From Humibacillus xanthopallidus (GTDB lineage: Bacteria > Actinomycetota > Actinomycetes > Actinomycetales > Dermatophilaceae), in the NCBI RefSeq assembly GCF_006716675.1, contig NZ_VFPM01000001.1, positions 930,001-994,000 of the forward strand: a DNA stretch of 64,000 bases. Direction: 5' to 3'. How positions within the stretch are numbered: the stretch's first letter is position 1; each line of letters starts with the position of its first letter. A program made the translations under genes and the position numbers. This document shows, one piece after another, positions 1 to 9,274 of the stretch. The notes under the pieces are model-generated. The model worked only from the letters and a program-made list of their open reading frames with translations. It was not told the origin of the DNA and made no database searches.

Positions 1-90
1 CCCTCACACTCTGCCCGACCGGGAGCGACGCGTGACGCCGAGACGGGCCACACGGCATACCGCAGCGGCGGGGGCCGTAGGCTCGGGGCC

Positions 91-1278
91 ATGACGGAGA
101 CCACCGCGGCGTCGTCGCGCGAGCGTCGGGCGCTCACCGTGGGCGTCGGCGCGGGCGGCCTCGCGACCGCCGACATGGTGCTCAACATCGGCCCGCAGCA
201 CCCGGCGACCCACGGCGTGCTGCGCCTGCAGATCGTCGTCGACGGCGAGCGGATCGTCAGCGCCGAGCCAATCATCGGCTACATGCACCGCGGGGCCGAG
301 AAGCTCTTCGAGGTGCGCGACTACCGCCAGATCCTCGTGCTCGCCAACCGGCACGACTGGTTGAGCGCCTTCTCCAACGAGCTCGGCGTCGTCCTCGGGG
401 TCGAGCAGATGCTCGGCATGGAGGTGCCCGAGCGCGCCGTCTGGGCGCGCACGGCGCTCGCCGAGATCAACCGGGTGCTGAGCCACCTGATGTTCCTCGG
501 CTCCTACCCGCTCGAGCTCGGCGCGATCACGCCCGTCTTCCACGCCTTCCGCGAGCGCGAGGAGCTCCAGGCGGTCATGGAGGAGGTGTCGGGCGGGCGC
601 ATGCACTACATGTTCAACCGCGTCGGCGGCCTCAAGGAGGACCTGCCGGCCGGCTGGATGGGCCGGGTCGACAAGGCGATCGCCAACGTGCGCGCCCGGA
701 TGCCCGACCTCGAGCGCCTCATCGTCGGCAACGAGATCCTCGAGGGGCGCACCCGCGGTGTCGGTGTGCTCCCCCGCGACCGAGCGATGGCCTACGGCGT
801 CTCGGGGCCGATCGCCCGGGCGAGCGGGCTCGACGTCGACCTGCGCCGTGACGCCCCCTACCTCGCTTACGGCGAGCTCTTCGGCGAGAAGGGGCCCGGA
901 CGGGTCGTCACCCGCACCGCCGGCGACTGCCTCGCCCGGCTCGAGGTGCTCATCGAGCAGACCCACGTCGCGCTCGACCTCGCCGAGGCCTGCCTCGACC
1001 GTCTCGTGCAGCTGCCGCAGGGCCCGATCAACGTCAAGCTGCCGAAGGTGCTCAAGGTGCCGGAGGGCGAGATCTACTGCGCCACCGAGAACCCCCTCGG
1101 CTTCAACGGCTACTACCTCGTCTCGCGCGGGGAGAAGACGCCGTGGCGCCTCAAGCTGCGCTCGGCGTCGTTCAACAACGTCTCGGTGCTCTCCGAGATG
1201 CTGCCCGGCCAGCTCATCGCCGACATGGTCGCGATCCTCGGCTCGATGTTCTTCGTCGTCGGGGACGTCGACAAGTGA
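91..1278 (+). CDS. nuoD: Orphan NADH-quinone oxidoreductase subunit D-like protein
   Basis: A 395-residue protein of the NuoD / 49-kDa complex I family, the subunit that with NuoB forms the quinone pocket. The family signature GPQHPATHG lies near residue 35, followed by [11 protein letters not shown] and the helical segment around [12 protein letters not shown]; the C-terminus ends in the expected GDVDK-type tail. It is shorter than ordinary NuoD and no other nuo gene is beside it, so it resembles the stand-alone NuoD copies of Actinobacteria rather than part of a full nuo operon. A TAGGCT hexamer at 78-83 ends 7 nt before the ATG, which suggests a leaderless mRNA. Whether it assembles into complex I is unknown. 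Confidence 0.9.
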   Translation: MTETTAASSRERRALTVGVGAGGLATADMVLNIGPQHPATHGVLRLQIVVDGERIVSAEPIIGYMHRGAEKLFEVRDYRQILVLANRHDWLSAFSNELGVVLGVEQMLGMEVPERAVWARTALAEINRVLSHLMFLGSYPLELGAITPVFHAFREREELQAVMEEVSGGRMHYMFNRVGGLKEDLPAGWMGRVDKAIANVRARMPDLERLIVGNEILEGRTRGVGVLPRDRAMAYGVSGPIARASGLDVDLRRDAPYLAYGELFGEKGPGRVVTRTAGDCLARLEVLIEQTHVALDLAEACLDRLVQLPQGPINVKLPKVLKVPEGEIYCATENPLGFNGYYLVSRGEKTPWRLKLRSASFNNVSVLSEMLPGQLIADMVAILGSMFFVVGDVDK

Positions 1279-1493
1279 CGCGCGCGACCTGGGTGCGCGC
1301 GGCCGCGGTCACGCTCATCACCACCACCATCACGCTCGCAGCGGCCTGCTCCGACCAGGACACGGTCGACACCGTCCCGCCGCCGTGGCCGACGCGCACG
1401 ACGACACCCGACGGTCCGCCGCGTCCACCCTCGCAACCGACGCCGACGACAACGGTCACCACCGGAGCCGAGACGCAGGTCGGCACCACCTGA
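1275..1493 (+). CDS. Small putative lipoprotein coupled to nuoD
   Basis: A 72-residue ORF starting at a GTG that overlaps the nuoD stop as GTGA, so it is probably translated by coupling. The N-terminus has a basic start (VTRATWVR), a hydrophobic stretch and a lipobox-like LAAAC with Cys near residue 25; the mature part is short and rich in Pro and Thr. It looks like an exported lipoprotein anchored by its N-terminal Cys. I do not recognise the family. The function is unknown; its only context is the quinone-reductase-like gene before it. Confidence 0.6.
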   Translation: MTRATWVRAAAVTLITTTITLAAACSDQDTVDTVPPPWPTRTTTPDGPPRPPSQPTPTTTVTTGAETQVGTT

Positions 1494-1538
1494 CGCTCGT
1501 CCAGCCCCCACTACCCCACGCGCGTGGAGGCGGGGGTT

Positions 1539-2015
1539 TCAGGCGGGGGGTTCGACGTCCTCGTCGTCGCGTGGTCGCAGGCGGCACCACCACTGCACGA
1601 CCATGCCGCACGCGGCGAGCAGCAGCGCGACGAGCGCATGCAGCACGAACGGCGTGATCCGGTCGCGCTGCGACTGCACGTCGGCGTTGGGCAGCAGCAC
1701 GAGGACGTTGGCGACATACCACCCCACGAGCACCGAGCCGGTCAGCGCCGCGGCCTGGGCGAGCACGAGGGTGCGGGCTGCTCGCAGCGGTGACACGGTG
1801 CCGTCGGAGCGGCCGTCACGGACCTTGCGCACCTGCCACCCCGCGACGAGCAGTCCCGCCCCGAGGAAGACCATCACAGCGATCGCGATCCAGCCGGGCG
1901 GGGGCATCTCGGCGCCGCCCGAGGTGACCCAGCGCAGCAGCAGCCACGAGAGTCCCATCGAGACCAACCCGGCGATGACGAGCGTCGTCGCACGGATGCC
2001 GGTGTGTGGTGTCAC
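1539..2015 (-). CDS. DUF3180 family membrane protein
   Basis: A protein of about 158 residues with four predicted membrane helices, for example around TTLVIAGLVSMGLSWLLL, WIAIAVMVFLGAGLLVAGW, ALTGSVLVGWYVANVLVLL and FVLHALVALLLAACGMVV. Position directly behind folK is the hallmark of the actinobacterial DUF3180 family. I chose the GTG at 2013-2015 because it overlaps the folK stop as GTGA; an ATG at 2027 is an alternative. The C-terminus is acidic (DDEDVEPPA). Function unknown, last gene of the folate operon. Confidence 0.8.
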   Translation of the reverse strand: MTPHTGIRATTLVIAGLVSMGLSWLLLRWVTSGGAEMPPPGWIAIAVMVFLGAGLLVAGWQVRKVRDGRSDGTVSPLRAARTLVLAQAAALTGSVLVGWYVANVLVLLPNADVQSQRDRITPFVLHALVALLLAACGMVVQWWCRLRPRDDEDVEPPA

Positions 2016-2911
2016 GGGTGCTCCCATCCGGGGCCGGGTCGCACACCCGCCGCGTCGAGGTCGGGCGAGACGGCGTCGAGCAGCTCGGCCACCGGGCGTA
2101 TGCCGCCGTCCCCCGGTGCCACGCGCAACGTGGCCTTCGGGTCGGCGTCGAGCCACGGCGCGAGCACGAAGGCACGCTCGGCAGCCCGAGGGTGCGGAAG
2201 GGTGAGCCTCGGGTCGTCACTGACGACCTCTCGGGGACCGCCCGGGTTGCCGAACTGGATGAGGTCGAGGTCGAGAGTCCTCGCGCCCCAGTGGATCTCT
2301 CGCGTTCGACCGTGTGCGGCCTCGATGCGGTGCAGCTCGCCGAGCAGCGCGTCGGGCGGCAGGGTCGAGCGGCCCACGGCCACGGCGTTGAGGTAGGGAG
2401 GCTGCTCGGGACCCCCGACGGGGTCGGTCTCGACGATCGCGGACACGGTCGTCACGGTGAGACCCGGCACCTCGCGCAGGGCCACGACCGCGGCGGCGAG
2501 CGTCTCGCCGCGGTCACCGAGGTTGGAGCCGAGGGCGATGACGACCGCGGCCCCACCCGGCCGCTCGAGCCGCACCTGCACGTCGGTGAAGGGCTGGCCG
2601 ACCGGCGCCTCCGGCTTGTGCACGACGACCTCGACGACCTCGACGAGGTCGTGGCGCAGGACGTCGTCCGCGATGACCTCGGCGAGACGCTCGATGAGGT
2701 CGAACGACGGACCCGTGACGCGCGCGACGACATCGGCTGCGACCTCGGCGTAGTTGACCGTGGCGGCAAGGTCGTCGGTGCGGCCGGCCCGCTCGAGGTC
2801 GCAGGTCATCGTCACGTCGACGACGAAGGTCTGGCCGTCACGCTTCTCGAACGCGAGCACGCCGTGGTGGCCGCGGGCGGAGACGCCCTGCAGGACGATG
2901 CGATCGGCCAT
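2012..2911 (-). CDS. folBK: Fused dihydroneopterin aldolase / HPPK (FolB-FolK)
   Basis: A 299-residue bifunctional folate enzyme. Residues 1 to about 120 are dihydroneopterin aldolase (start MADRIVLQGVSARGHHGVL, later DLIERLAEVIADDVL); the rest is 6-hydroxymethyl-7,8-dihydropterin pyrophosphokinase, beginning VVIALGSNLGDR and carrying RTLDLDLIQFG and LPHPRAAERAFVLAPW. It performs two successive steps between dihydroneopterin and the DHPS substrate. The start is the ATG at 2909-2911, which overlaps the folP stop (TGATG). The upstream in-frame extension is only the folP tail read in another frame. Fusion of folB and folK is common in Actinobacteria. Confidence 0.93.
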   Translation of the reverse strand: MADRIVLQGVSARGHHGVLAFEKRDGQTFVVDVTMTCDLERAGRTDDLAATVNYAEVAADVVARVTGPSFDLIERLAEVIADDVLRHDLVEVVEVVVHKPEAPVGQPFTDVQVRLERPGGAAVVIALGSNLGDRGETLAAAVVALREVPGLTVTTVSAIVETDPVGGPEQPPYLNAVAVGRSTLPPDALLGELHRIEAAHGRTREIHWGARTLDLDLIQFGNPGGPREVVSDDPRLTLPHPRAAERAFVLAPWLDADPKATLRVAPGDGGIRPVAELLDAVSPDLDAAGVRPGPGWEHP

Positions 2912-3888
2912 CAGCCGAGGTCGCCGTCGTGGTGGTCGTCGTGGTGGTCGTCGTGGTGGTCGTCGTGGTGGTCGTCGTGGTGGTCGTCGTGGTCGTCGTC
3001 GTGTTCGTGGTCGGGCGCGTGCTCGAGGGCGGCCTGGACGACCGACAGGGCTCGCACGGTGGTCTCCACGTCGTGCACGCGCACGCACCACAGGCCCGCC
3101 ATCGCGGCCATGACGGACGTCGCCGCGGTCTCGGGGTCTCGCTCCGCGGCCGGCCGGGGCGCCTCCCCCTCGGCCCGGCCGAGCCTGCCGAGGAAGGTCT
3201 TGCGCGAGGCCCCGAGCAGGATCGGGTGGCCGAGGTCGTGCAGCACGGGCAGCGCCGCGAGAAGGGCCCAGTTGTGCTCGGCGTGCTTGGCGAAGCCGAG
3301 GCCCGGGTCGAGCACGAGGAGGTCCTCGGCCAGCCCGGCACCCAGGAGGGCGTCACGGCGGGAGGCCAGCTCGCGGCATACGTCCTCGACGACGTCGTCG
3401 TAGACGGCCCGCGACTGCATCTCGGTGCTGTGCCCGCGCCAGTGCATGGCGATGTAGGGGACGCCGGCGGCCGCGACCGCAGGCACCATCTCGGGGTCGG
3501 CGAGACCCCCGGACACGTCGTTGACGAGCGCCGCGCCGGCCGCGACCGCCTCGAGGGCCACCTCGGCGCGCATCGTGTCGATCGACACGACCGCTCCTTC
3601 GGCAGCGAGTCCGCGCACGACGGGCAGGACGCGGCGCAGCTCCTCGGCCACGGAGGGCCGGTCGGCCCCGGGCCGCGTCGACTCGCCGCCGACGTCGACG
3701 ATGTCGGCGCCCGCAGCGAGCACCTCGAGGCCGTGCGCGAGGGCGGCGTCAGGCTCGAACCACTCGCCGCCGTCGGAGAAGGAGTCGGGGGTGACGTTGA
3801 CGACGCCCATGACGAGCGTGCGGTCGCTGACACCGAGCAGGGACGCCGCGTCGACGGTGGCGCGCGCCCGGGGGGTTGACGCTGTCAT
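2911..3888 (-). CDS. folP: Dihydropteroate synthase with His/Asp-rich C-terminal tail
   Basis: DHPS joins p-aminobenzoate to the pterin made by FolK. Motifs in order: NVTPDSFSDGG, GGESTRPGA, VNDVSGG, DPGLGFAK and LLGASRKTFLG. The barrel ends near VQAALEHAP. After it comes a tail of about 33 residues made of D-D-H-H units, encoded by a 12-bp tandem repeat; this is not part of the DHPS fold and could bind metal ions. The ATG at 3886-3888 gives MTASTPRAR; an ATG nine bases upstream (3897) is equally possible. It lies between folE and folBK in one operon, with 34 nt separating it from folE. Confidence 0.93.
   Translation of the reverse strand: MTASTPRARATVDAASLLGVSDRTLVMGVVNVTPDSFSDGGEWFEPDAALAHGLEVLAAGADIVDVGGESTRPGADRPSVAEELRRVLPVVRGLAAEGAVVSIDTMRAEVALEAVAAGAALVNDVSGGLADPEMVPAVAAAGVPYIAMHWRGHSTEMQSRAVYDDVVEDVCRELASRRDALLGAGLAEDLLVLDPGLGFAKHAEHNWALLAALPVLHDLGHPILLGASRKTFLGRLGRAEGEAPRPAAERDPETAATSVMAAMAGLWCVRVHDVETTVRALSVVQAALEHAPDHEHDDDHDDHHDDHHDDHHDDHHDDHHDGDLG
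2929..2988. repeat. 12-bp in-frame tandem repeat in folP tail
   Basis: Five perfect copies of GTGGTGGTCGTC (top strand), followed by degenerate copies to about 3010. Read on the minus strand each unit encodes Asp-Asp-His-His. Because the unit is a multiple of three, slippage would change tail length without breaking the frame. Confidence 0.9.
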
Positions 3889-3922
3889 GGGCGCCATACT
3901 GTCGCGAGTCGGGTGCCGGCGG

Positions 3923-4495
3923 TCACTTGTTGCCCTCGAGCATGAGCGCCATGGCCTCTGCTCGAGTGGCCGGGTCACGCAGCTGGCCCCGCACGGCCGA
4001 GGTGATGGTGCTCGCACCCGGCTTGCGGATGCCGCGCATCGACATGCAGAGGTGCTCGGCCTGGACGACGACGATGACGCCCTGCACGTCGAGGTGCTCG
4101 ACAAGGGCGTCGGCGACCTGCGACGTGAGCCGCTCCTGCACCTGGGGCCGGCGAGCGTAGACCTCGACGAGGCGAGCCAGCTTGGACAGGCCCGTGACCC
4201 TCCCGTCCTGGCTCGGGATGTAGCCGACGTGCGCCACCCCGTGGAAGGGCACGAGGTGGTGCTCGCACGTGCTGTAGAGCTCGATGTCCCGCACGATGAC
4301 GAGCTCCTGGTGGTCGATCATGAAGGTCGTCCCCAGGACGTCGGCGGCGTCCATGTCGAGACCGGCGAAGATCTCGGAGTAGGAGCGGGCCACGCGGGCC
4401 GGGGTGTCGAGCAGCCCCTCACGCGCGGGGTCCTCACCGATGGCCAGCAGCAGCTCGCGCACGGCCGCCTCGGCCCGCGCCTGGTCGATCGCCAT
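3923..4495 (-). CDS. folE: GTP cyclohydrolase I
   Basis: A 190-residue enzyme of usual length that converts GTP to dihydroneopterin triphosphate, the first step of folate synthesis. The zinc and active-site motifs are clear: [12 protein letters not shown] (Cys and His ligands) and the second Cys in [14 protein letters not shown]. The start is only 3 nt after the ftsH stop, so ftsH, folE, folP, folBK and the DUF3180 gene are likely one transcript. This ftsH-folE link is widespread in Actinobacteria. Confidence 0.96.
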   Translation of the reverse strand: MAIDQARAEAAVRELLLAIGEDPAREGLLDTPARVARSYSEIFAGLDMDAADVLGTTFMIDHQELVIVRDIELYSTCEHHLVPFHGVAHVGYIPSQDGRVTGLSKLARLVEVYARRPQVQERLTSQVADALVEHLDVQGVIVVVQAEHLCMSMRGIRKPGASTITSAVRGQLRDPATRAEAMALMLEGNK

Positions 4496-4498
4496 CGA

Positions 4499-6622
4499 TC
4501 AGCTCTTCTCGCCCGGGTTGACGGGTCGGTCGTCCGGAACCTCGATGATCTGCTGAGGGGGGTGCTCGTCGGCGAGCGGGTGCGCCCCGACGGAGGCCGC
4601 CTCGTCGATCTTCTCCTCGATCTCGCGATCGGGGGCAACCGGCGGCGGCAGGTGGCCGTACTGGCCGTTCTGCCCGTTCTGCCCGTTCTGGCCGTTGCGC
4701 GCGGCGATCTCGCCGCTCGTCAGCACCGGCGGGCGGTCGCTCGGCACACGGTCCTGCGACGAGAGCCACGTCGGACGCTCCGGCACCCGGACGACGTCGG
4801 TGAAGATCTGGGCGAGCTCGGCCTGGTTGAGCGTCTCGCGCTCGAGCAGCTCGAGGACGAGCTTGTCGAGGACGTCGCGGTTGGCGTTGATCGCCCGGTA
4901 GGCCTCGTCGTGGGCGGCCTCGATGAGGGCGCGCACCTCCTCGTCGACGATGCGCGCGATCTCCTCGGAGTAGTCGCGCTGGTGGCCCATGTCACGGCCG
5001 AGGAAGACCTCGCCGGTGCCCTGACCGAGCTTGATGGCACCGATGCGCTCGGACATGCCGAACTCCGTGACCATCTTGCGGGCCATGCCGGTGGCCTTCT
5101 CGATGTCGTTGCTCGCGCCCGTCGTGGGCTCATGGAAGACGATCTCCTCGGCGACGCGGCCGCCCAGGGCGTAGGCGAGCTGGTCGAGGATCTCGTTGCG
5201 CGTCGTGGAGTACTTGTCGTCGACGGGCATGACCATCGTGTAGCCGAGCGCGCGGCCGCGCGGCAGGATCGTCACCTTCGTCACCGGGTCGGTGTGGTTG
5301 AGCGACGCGGCGACGAGCGCGTGACCACCCTCGTGGTAGGCCGTGATCTTGCGCTCCTTGGCCGACATGATGCGGGTGCGCTTCTGCGGCCCGGCGATGA
5401 CGCGGTCGATCGCCTCGTCGAGCGAGTGGTTGTCGATGATCTTCTTGTCGCTGCGTGCCGTGAGCAGCGCGGCCTCGTTGAGCACGTTGGCGAGGTCGGC
5501 ACCGGTGAAGCCGGGCGTGCGGCGGGCGACGGCGAGCAGGTCGACGTCGGGGGCCATCGGCTTGCCCTGTGCGTGCACCTGAAGGATCTGGTTGCGACCG
5601 AGCATGTCGGGGGCGTCGACGGCGATCTGGCGGTCGAAGCGGCCCGGACGCAGCAGGGCCGGGTCGAGGATGTCGGGGCGGTTGGTCGCCGCGATGAGGA
5701 TGACGTTGGTCTTGACGTCGAAGCCGTCCATCTCGACGAGCAGCTGGTTGAGGGTCTGCTCCCGCTCGTCGTGACCGCCGCCCATGCCGGCGCCGCGGTG
5801 ACGGCCGACGGCGTCGATCTCGTCGACGAAGACGATGGCGGGCGCGTTGGCCTTGGCCTGCTCGAAGAGGTCGCGGACGCGGCTCGCGCCGACACCGACG
5901 AACATCTCGACGAAGTCCGAGCCCGAGATCGAGTAGAACGGGACGCCCGCCTCACCGGCGACGGCGCGGGCCAGCAGCGTCTTGCCGGTGCCGGGCTGGC
6001 CGTAGAGCAGCACGCCCTTGGGGATCTTGGCGCCCACGGCGAGGAACCTCGCGGGCTCCTGGAGGAACTCCTTGATCTCGGTGAGCTCCTCGATCGCCTC
6101 GTCGCAGCCGGCGACGTCGGCGAAGGTGACCTTCGGGGTGTCCTTGGTGGCGAGCTTGGCGCGGGACTTGCCGAACTGCATGACCCGGTTGCCGCCGCCC
6201 TGCATCTGGCCCATGAGGAACCAGAAGAGGCCGAGGATGATGATGATCGGCAGGATCGAGAAGAGGAGCGAGCCGACCCAGCTCTGCTGGTCGATCTGGT
6301 CGTCGACCCCCTTCGTCGGGGGCTTGGCGTTGAGCGCGTCGACGACCTCCTGGCCGCGCGCGTCGACGTAGAAGGCGTAGACCGACTTCGCGTCCTTCAC
6401 GCTGCCGTCCGGCGACGTGTAGGGCTTGATGAGCGTGAGCTCCATCTTCTCGTTGTTGAGCAGCTTGGCCGACTCGACGTTGCCGCTCGTGATCTGCTGC
6501 ATCGCGGCGGAGGTGTCGATCCGCGGCGGCCCGGACTCGGAGAACAGCATGCCGAAGACGAGCGCGCTGATGAGGACCATGATCCACAACAGTGGCGTGC
6601 GCAGTATCCGTTTGGCGTCCAT
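4499..6622 (-). CDS. ftsH: ATP-dependent zinc metalloprotease FtsH
   Basis: A 707-residue membrane-anchored AAA+ protease that degrades misassembled membrane and regulatory proteins. From the chosen ATG: first helix about 10-27, periplasmic domain, second helix about 116-138, Walker A GQPGTGKT at 208-215, Walker [13 protein letters not shown] near 263-274, and the zinc motif HEGGH at 430-434 (HExxH; most family members have HEAGH). ASNDIEKAT carries the likely third ligand region. The C-terminus is low complexity with an NGQ triplet repeat (about 4660-4700). An in-frame GTG at 6685 is an alternative start; neither has a good ribosome-binding site. Confidence 0.95.
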   Translation of the reverse strand: MDAKRILRTPLLWIMVLISALVFGMLFSESGPPRIDTSAAMQQITSGNVESAKLLNNEKMELTLIKPYTSPDGSVKDAKSVYAFYVDARGQEVVDALNAKPPTKGVDDQIDQQSWVGSLLFSILPIIIILGLFWFLMGQMQGGGNRVMQFGKSRAKLATKDTPKVTFADVAGCDEAIEELTEIKEFLQEPARFLAVGAKIPKGVLLYGQPGTGKTLLARAVAGEAGVPFYSISGSDFVEMFVGVGASRVRDLFEQAKANAPAIVFVDEIDAVGRHRGAGMGGGHDEREQTLNQLLVEMDGFDVKTNVILIAATNRPDILDPALLRPGRFDRQIAVDAPDMLGRNQILQVHAQGKPMAPDVDLLAVARRTPGFTGADLANVLNEAALLTARSDKKIIDNHSLDEAIDRVIAGPQKRTRIMSAKERKITAYHEGGHALVAASLNHTDPVTKVTILPRGRALGYTMVMPVDDKYSTTRNEILDQLAYALGGRVAEEIVFHEPTTGASNDIEKATGMARKMVTEFGMSERIGAIKLGQGTGEVFLGRDMGHQRDYSEEIARIVDEEVRALIEAAHDEAYRAINANRDVLDKLVLELLERETLNQAELAQIFTDVVRVPERPTWLSSQDRVPSDRPPVLTSGEIAARNGQNGQNGQNGQYGHLPPPVAPDREIEEKIDEAASVGAHPLADEHPPQQIIEVPDDRPVNPGEKS

Positions 6623-6780
6623 GTACGTGCGAGGCCGACGGCCCCGGTCCTCCTGCTCGTCCGGTGAGTTGATCCACCGGCACAACGTCCGGCGTTCTAC
6701 CAGTGTTCCGCATGTCGCGCTCGCGTGACGAACTGGTCCGAGCGACCGGCGGCGGGCGACAGGCGGCCCGGGCCTGCCCC

Positions 6781-7605
6781 TCAGGCGGTGGCGGCGCGCA
6801 ACGCCTCGAGCACCCGGCGGTCGATGCCCTCGGGGCTCAGCCGCGCCTCGTAGTTGGCGTTGCCCGCCCAGTCGGCCAGCGCCGTCGCGAGGTCGTCGCC
6901 GCTGAAGCCCAGGCGGGCCAGGCCCGAGCGCACCTCGTCCGCGAGATCACCCTCGAGCGGCTGCACGTCCTCGGGCGCACCGAAGTACATCTCCCACTCC
7001 GACAGCAGGCGGCCGAGCTCGGTCACGGGGGCGGCGTGGTCGTCGACGCGCAGGTCGGCAAGCACCCCGCTGGCGTCGTAGCCGGACCCCGGCTCGACGG
7101 CATACATCGAGGCGCTCTGGCGCCCCCGGGAGTCGCCGCCGGCCTCGTCACCCGCGACGAGCGCGGCGTGGAGGCGCTGCGGGAGCGACTGGCCCGCTGA
7201 CGCGTGCCACGCACGCTCCATCGCCTCGACCACCTCGGGCCCGGTGAGGATGTTGCCCTGGATGGCGTATGCCGTGTCGCCCTCGTCGCGCGCGACGCCG
7301 CCCGCCCAGGCGTTGCACTCCGAGCCCGTGAAGCTCGCCGCGCTGCCGACGCCGACGACTCCGACCTGACGGGTCTGCCGGCCGTCGTCGAGCGCCGTGG
7401 CCGCTGCCAGCGCCGCGTCGGCGGCCTCGCCCGCGGCGAGGCGCCCGAGCAGCTCGTCGAGGTAGGCGACCCGGGCGAAGGACTGGGTCGCGACGGCGCC
7501 GACGCCGATGCGGGCAGCCGGCACGACGGCGCCGACCGCGAGGAACTTGCTCGCGACGGCGACGCCGTAGGCCTCACCCTGCCGGGCGACGATGGAGAAG
7601 GTCAC
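6781..7605 (-). CDS. DUF1028 family protein
   Basis: A 274-residue protein that begins [19 protein letters not shown] and carries [18 protein letters not shown] and [20 protein letters not shown], the pattern of the DUF1028 family, which resembles Ntn-type hydrolases. The biochemical role is not established. The start is a GTG 9 nt after the hpt stop, so it is likely cotranscribed with hpt. It sits between hpt and ftsH, which are neighbours in many Actinobacteria, so it looks like an insertion into a conserved block. A gap of about 160 bp after it, before ftsH, probably holds a separate ftsH promoter. Confidence 0.85.
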   Translation of the reverse strand: MTFSIVARQGEAYGVAVASKFLAVGAVVPAARIGVGAVATQSFARVAYLDELLGRLAAGEAADAALAAATALDDGRQTRQVGVVGVGSAASFTGSECNAWAGGVARDEGDTAYAIQGNILTGPEVVEAMERAWHASAGQSLPQRLHAALVAGDEAGGDSRGRQSASMYAVEPGSGYDASGVLADLRVDDHAAPVTELGRLLSEWEMYFGAPEDVQPLEGDLADEVRSGLARLGFSGDDLATALADWAGNANYEARLSPEGIDRRVLEALRAATA

Positions 7606-7614
7606 GCGCGGGCC

Positions 7615-8166
7615 TCAGGAGTAGACGTGGGGGGCGAGGGTGCCGACACAGCGCAGGTTGCGGTACTGCTCGGCGTAGTCGAGGCCGTAGCCGACGACGA
7701 ACTCGTTGGGGATGTCGAAGCCGACGTAGCGCACGGGGATGTCGACCTTGACGACGTCGGGCTTGCGCAGGAGCGTGCAGATCTCCACCGAGGCGGGGCT
7801 GCGCGACTCGAGGTTGGCCTTGATCCACGAGAGCGTGAGGCCGGAGTCGATGATGTCCTCGACGATGAGGACGTGGCGACCCGAGATGTCGGTGTCGAGG
7901 TCCTTGAGGATGCGCACGACACCCGAGCTCTTCGTGCCCGAGCCGTAGGACGAGACCGCCATCCAGTCCATCGGGGCGGTGCCGGGCAGGGCCCGCATGA
8001 GGTCGGCCATGACGACGACGGCCCCCTTGAGCACGCCGACGAGCAGGAGGTCCTTGCCCTCGTAGTCGCGCCAGATGTCGGTCGCCAGCTCGCCGAGTCG
8101 CGTCTGGATCTGCTCCTCCGTCAGCAGGACCGTCGCGAGGTCGTCTCCCATGTCGGTGTGGTCCAC
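7615..8166 (-). CDS. hpt: Hypoxanthine phosphoribosyltransferase
   Basis: A 183-residue purine salvage enzyme that makes IMP or GMP from hypoxanthine or guanine and PRPP. The PRPP-binding loop [17 protein letters not shown] and the purine-side segment [17 protein letters not shown] are intact. The start is the GTG at 8164-8166 because GGAGGAG lies about 6 nt upstream; the long upstream in-frame extension has no homology features. In Actinobacteria hpt commonly follows tilS and precedes ftsH, as here. Confidence 0.95.
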   Translation of the reverse strand: MDHTDMGDDLATVLLTEEQIQTRLGELATDIWRDYEGKDLLLVGVLKGAVVVMADLMRALPGTAPMDWMAVSSYGSGTKSSGVVRILKDLDTDISGRHVLIVEDIIDSGLTLSWIKANLESRSPASVEICTLLRKPDVVKVDIPVRYVGFDIPNEFVVGYGLDYAEQYRNLRCVGTLAPHVYS

Positions 8167-8210
8167 GAGGACTCCTCCGTGTGGTGGTGCAGTGGCGGGT
8201 GAGGTGGCAG

Positions 8211-8242
8211 GCCCGCCGGGGCGTCGAAGAGCCCCGGCGGGC
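8211..8242 (-). terminator. Hairpin between tilS and hpt
   Basis: GCCCGCCGGGGC and GCCCCGGCGGGC form a perfect 12-bp stem with an 8-nt loop. It lies in the gap after tilS and just upstream of the hpt ribosome-binding site. There is no clear T-run, so it may be a pause or partial terminator for tilS rather than a full stop. Confidence 0.55.
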
Positions 8243-8275
8243 GGTGCCAGACCATTCAACAGCACCCTCGGGCGC

Positions 8276-9274
8276 TCAGGCGCTGGCGGTCTCTCGCAGC
8301 AAGGTGAAACGGATCTCTCGGCCGGTGCGCGCCACGGCGATGCCACCCGGCACGTGCAGCGGGCCCTGACCGTGCCACGACGTCAGGAGCGCGTCGAGCG
8401 ACTCGACGTGCGCGGCGCTGACGTCGGCCAGGGGTGCGCCCGCCTCGGCGGCGAGGAGGCGCCAGACCCGGGTGCGGATCGCGCGGGGCAGCGCCGCGAG
8501 GGCCTCGAGGTCGACGCCGGGGTCGCCGGCCGCCTCGGGCAGCTGGGCCCTCGCCCGGATCGCGAGGGTCTCGAGGTGGTCGGCGTCCTCGCGCAGCAGG
8601 TCCGCCGAGCGTGCCAGTGCCGCAGCGAAGCCCGGGCCGAGCTCGGACTCGAGCGTCGCGAGCAGCCGCCGGGCCCGCACCCGGCGGAAGGAGTCGTCGC
8701 TGTTGTGCGGGTCGTTCCACGGCTCGATGCCGTATGCCGCGCAGGCCGCGAGCGTCGTCGCGCGCGGGAGGGCGAGGAGCGGGCGGATGTAGCGGTCCCG
8801 GCGCACCGGCATACCGCTGAGGGAGCGCGCGCCGGAGCCGCGGGAGAGGCCGAGGAGCACCTGCTCCGCCTGATCGTCGCGCGTGTGGCCGACGAGGATG
8901 GCAACGGCCTGCAACCGGTCGGCGACGGCCTCGATCGCGGCGTAGCGGGCGCTGCGGGCATCGGCCTCGAGGCCGGCGCCGGTCTGACGCACGTCGGCGC
9001 GCACGACCTCGACGGGGTCGAGCCCCATCTCTCGGCAGAGCGCCGCAGCCGACTGCGCGACGTCGTCGGAGCCCGGTTGCAGGCCGTGGTCGACGATGAC
9101 CGCACCGGCGCGGATGCCTGCCCGATCACCTTCGAACGCGAGCGCCGCAGCCAGCGCGACCGAGTCGGGGCCTCCCGAGCAGGCGACGAGGACGGTGGCG
9201 CGGGCCGGGAGGTCTGCGAGGTGATGGCGCACGGCCAGCCGGGTGGCCGCGACGGCTGGGTCGGGACCACTCAT
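8276..9274 (-). CDS. tilS: tRNA(Ile)-lysidine synthetase
   Basis: A 332-residue PP-loop ATPase that converts the wobble C of tRNA-Ile2 to lysidine. The ATP-binding loop [13 protein letters not shown] is near residue 30; [14 protein letters not shown] and [20 protein letters not shown] are diagnostic. The length fits the short actinobacterial form. The ATG at 9272-9274 overlaps the stop of the upstream metalloprotease gene, suggesting coupling. Confidence 0.93.
   Translation of the reverse strand: MSGPDPAVAATRLAVRHHLADLPARATVLVACSGGPDSVALAAALAFEGDRAGIRAGAVIVDHGLQPGSDDVAQSAAALCREMGLDPVEVVRADVRQTGAGLEADARSARYAAIEAVADRLQAVAILVGHTRDDQAEQVLLGLSRGSGARSLSGMPVRRDRYIRPLLALPRATTLAACAAYGIEPWNDPHNSDDSFRRVRARRLLATLESELGPGFAAALARSADLLREDADHLETLAIRARAQLPEAAGDPGVDLEALAALPRAIRTRVWRLLAAEAGAPLADVSAAHVESLDALLTSWHGQGPLHVPGGIAVARTGREIRFTLLRETASA

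Noticed and set aside
2929..3010. CRISPR-like or regulatory tandem repeat
   Set aside because: The 12-bp unit is in frame with folP and simply encodes its tail.
3521..6667. A 1048-codon plus-strand ORF opposite ftsH and folE
   Set aside because: Both minus-strand genes have complete family motifs; the plus ORF has none.
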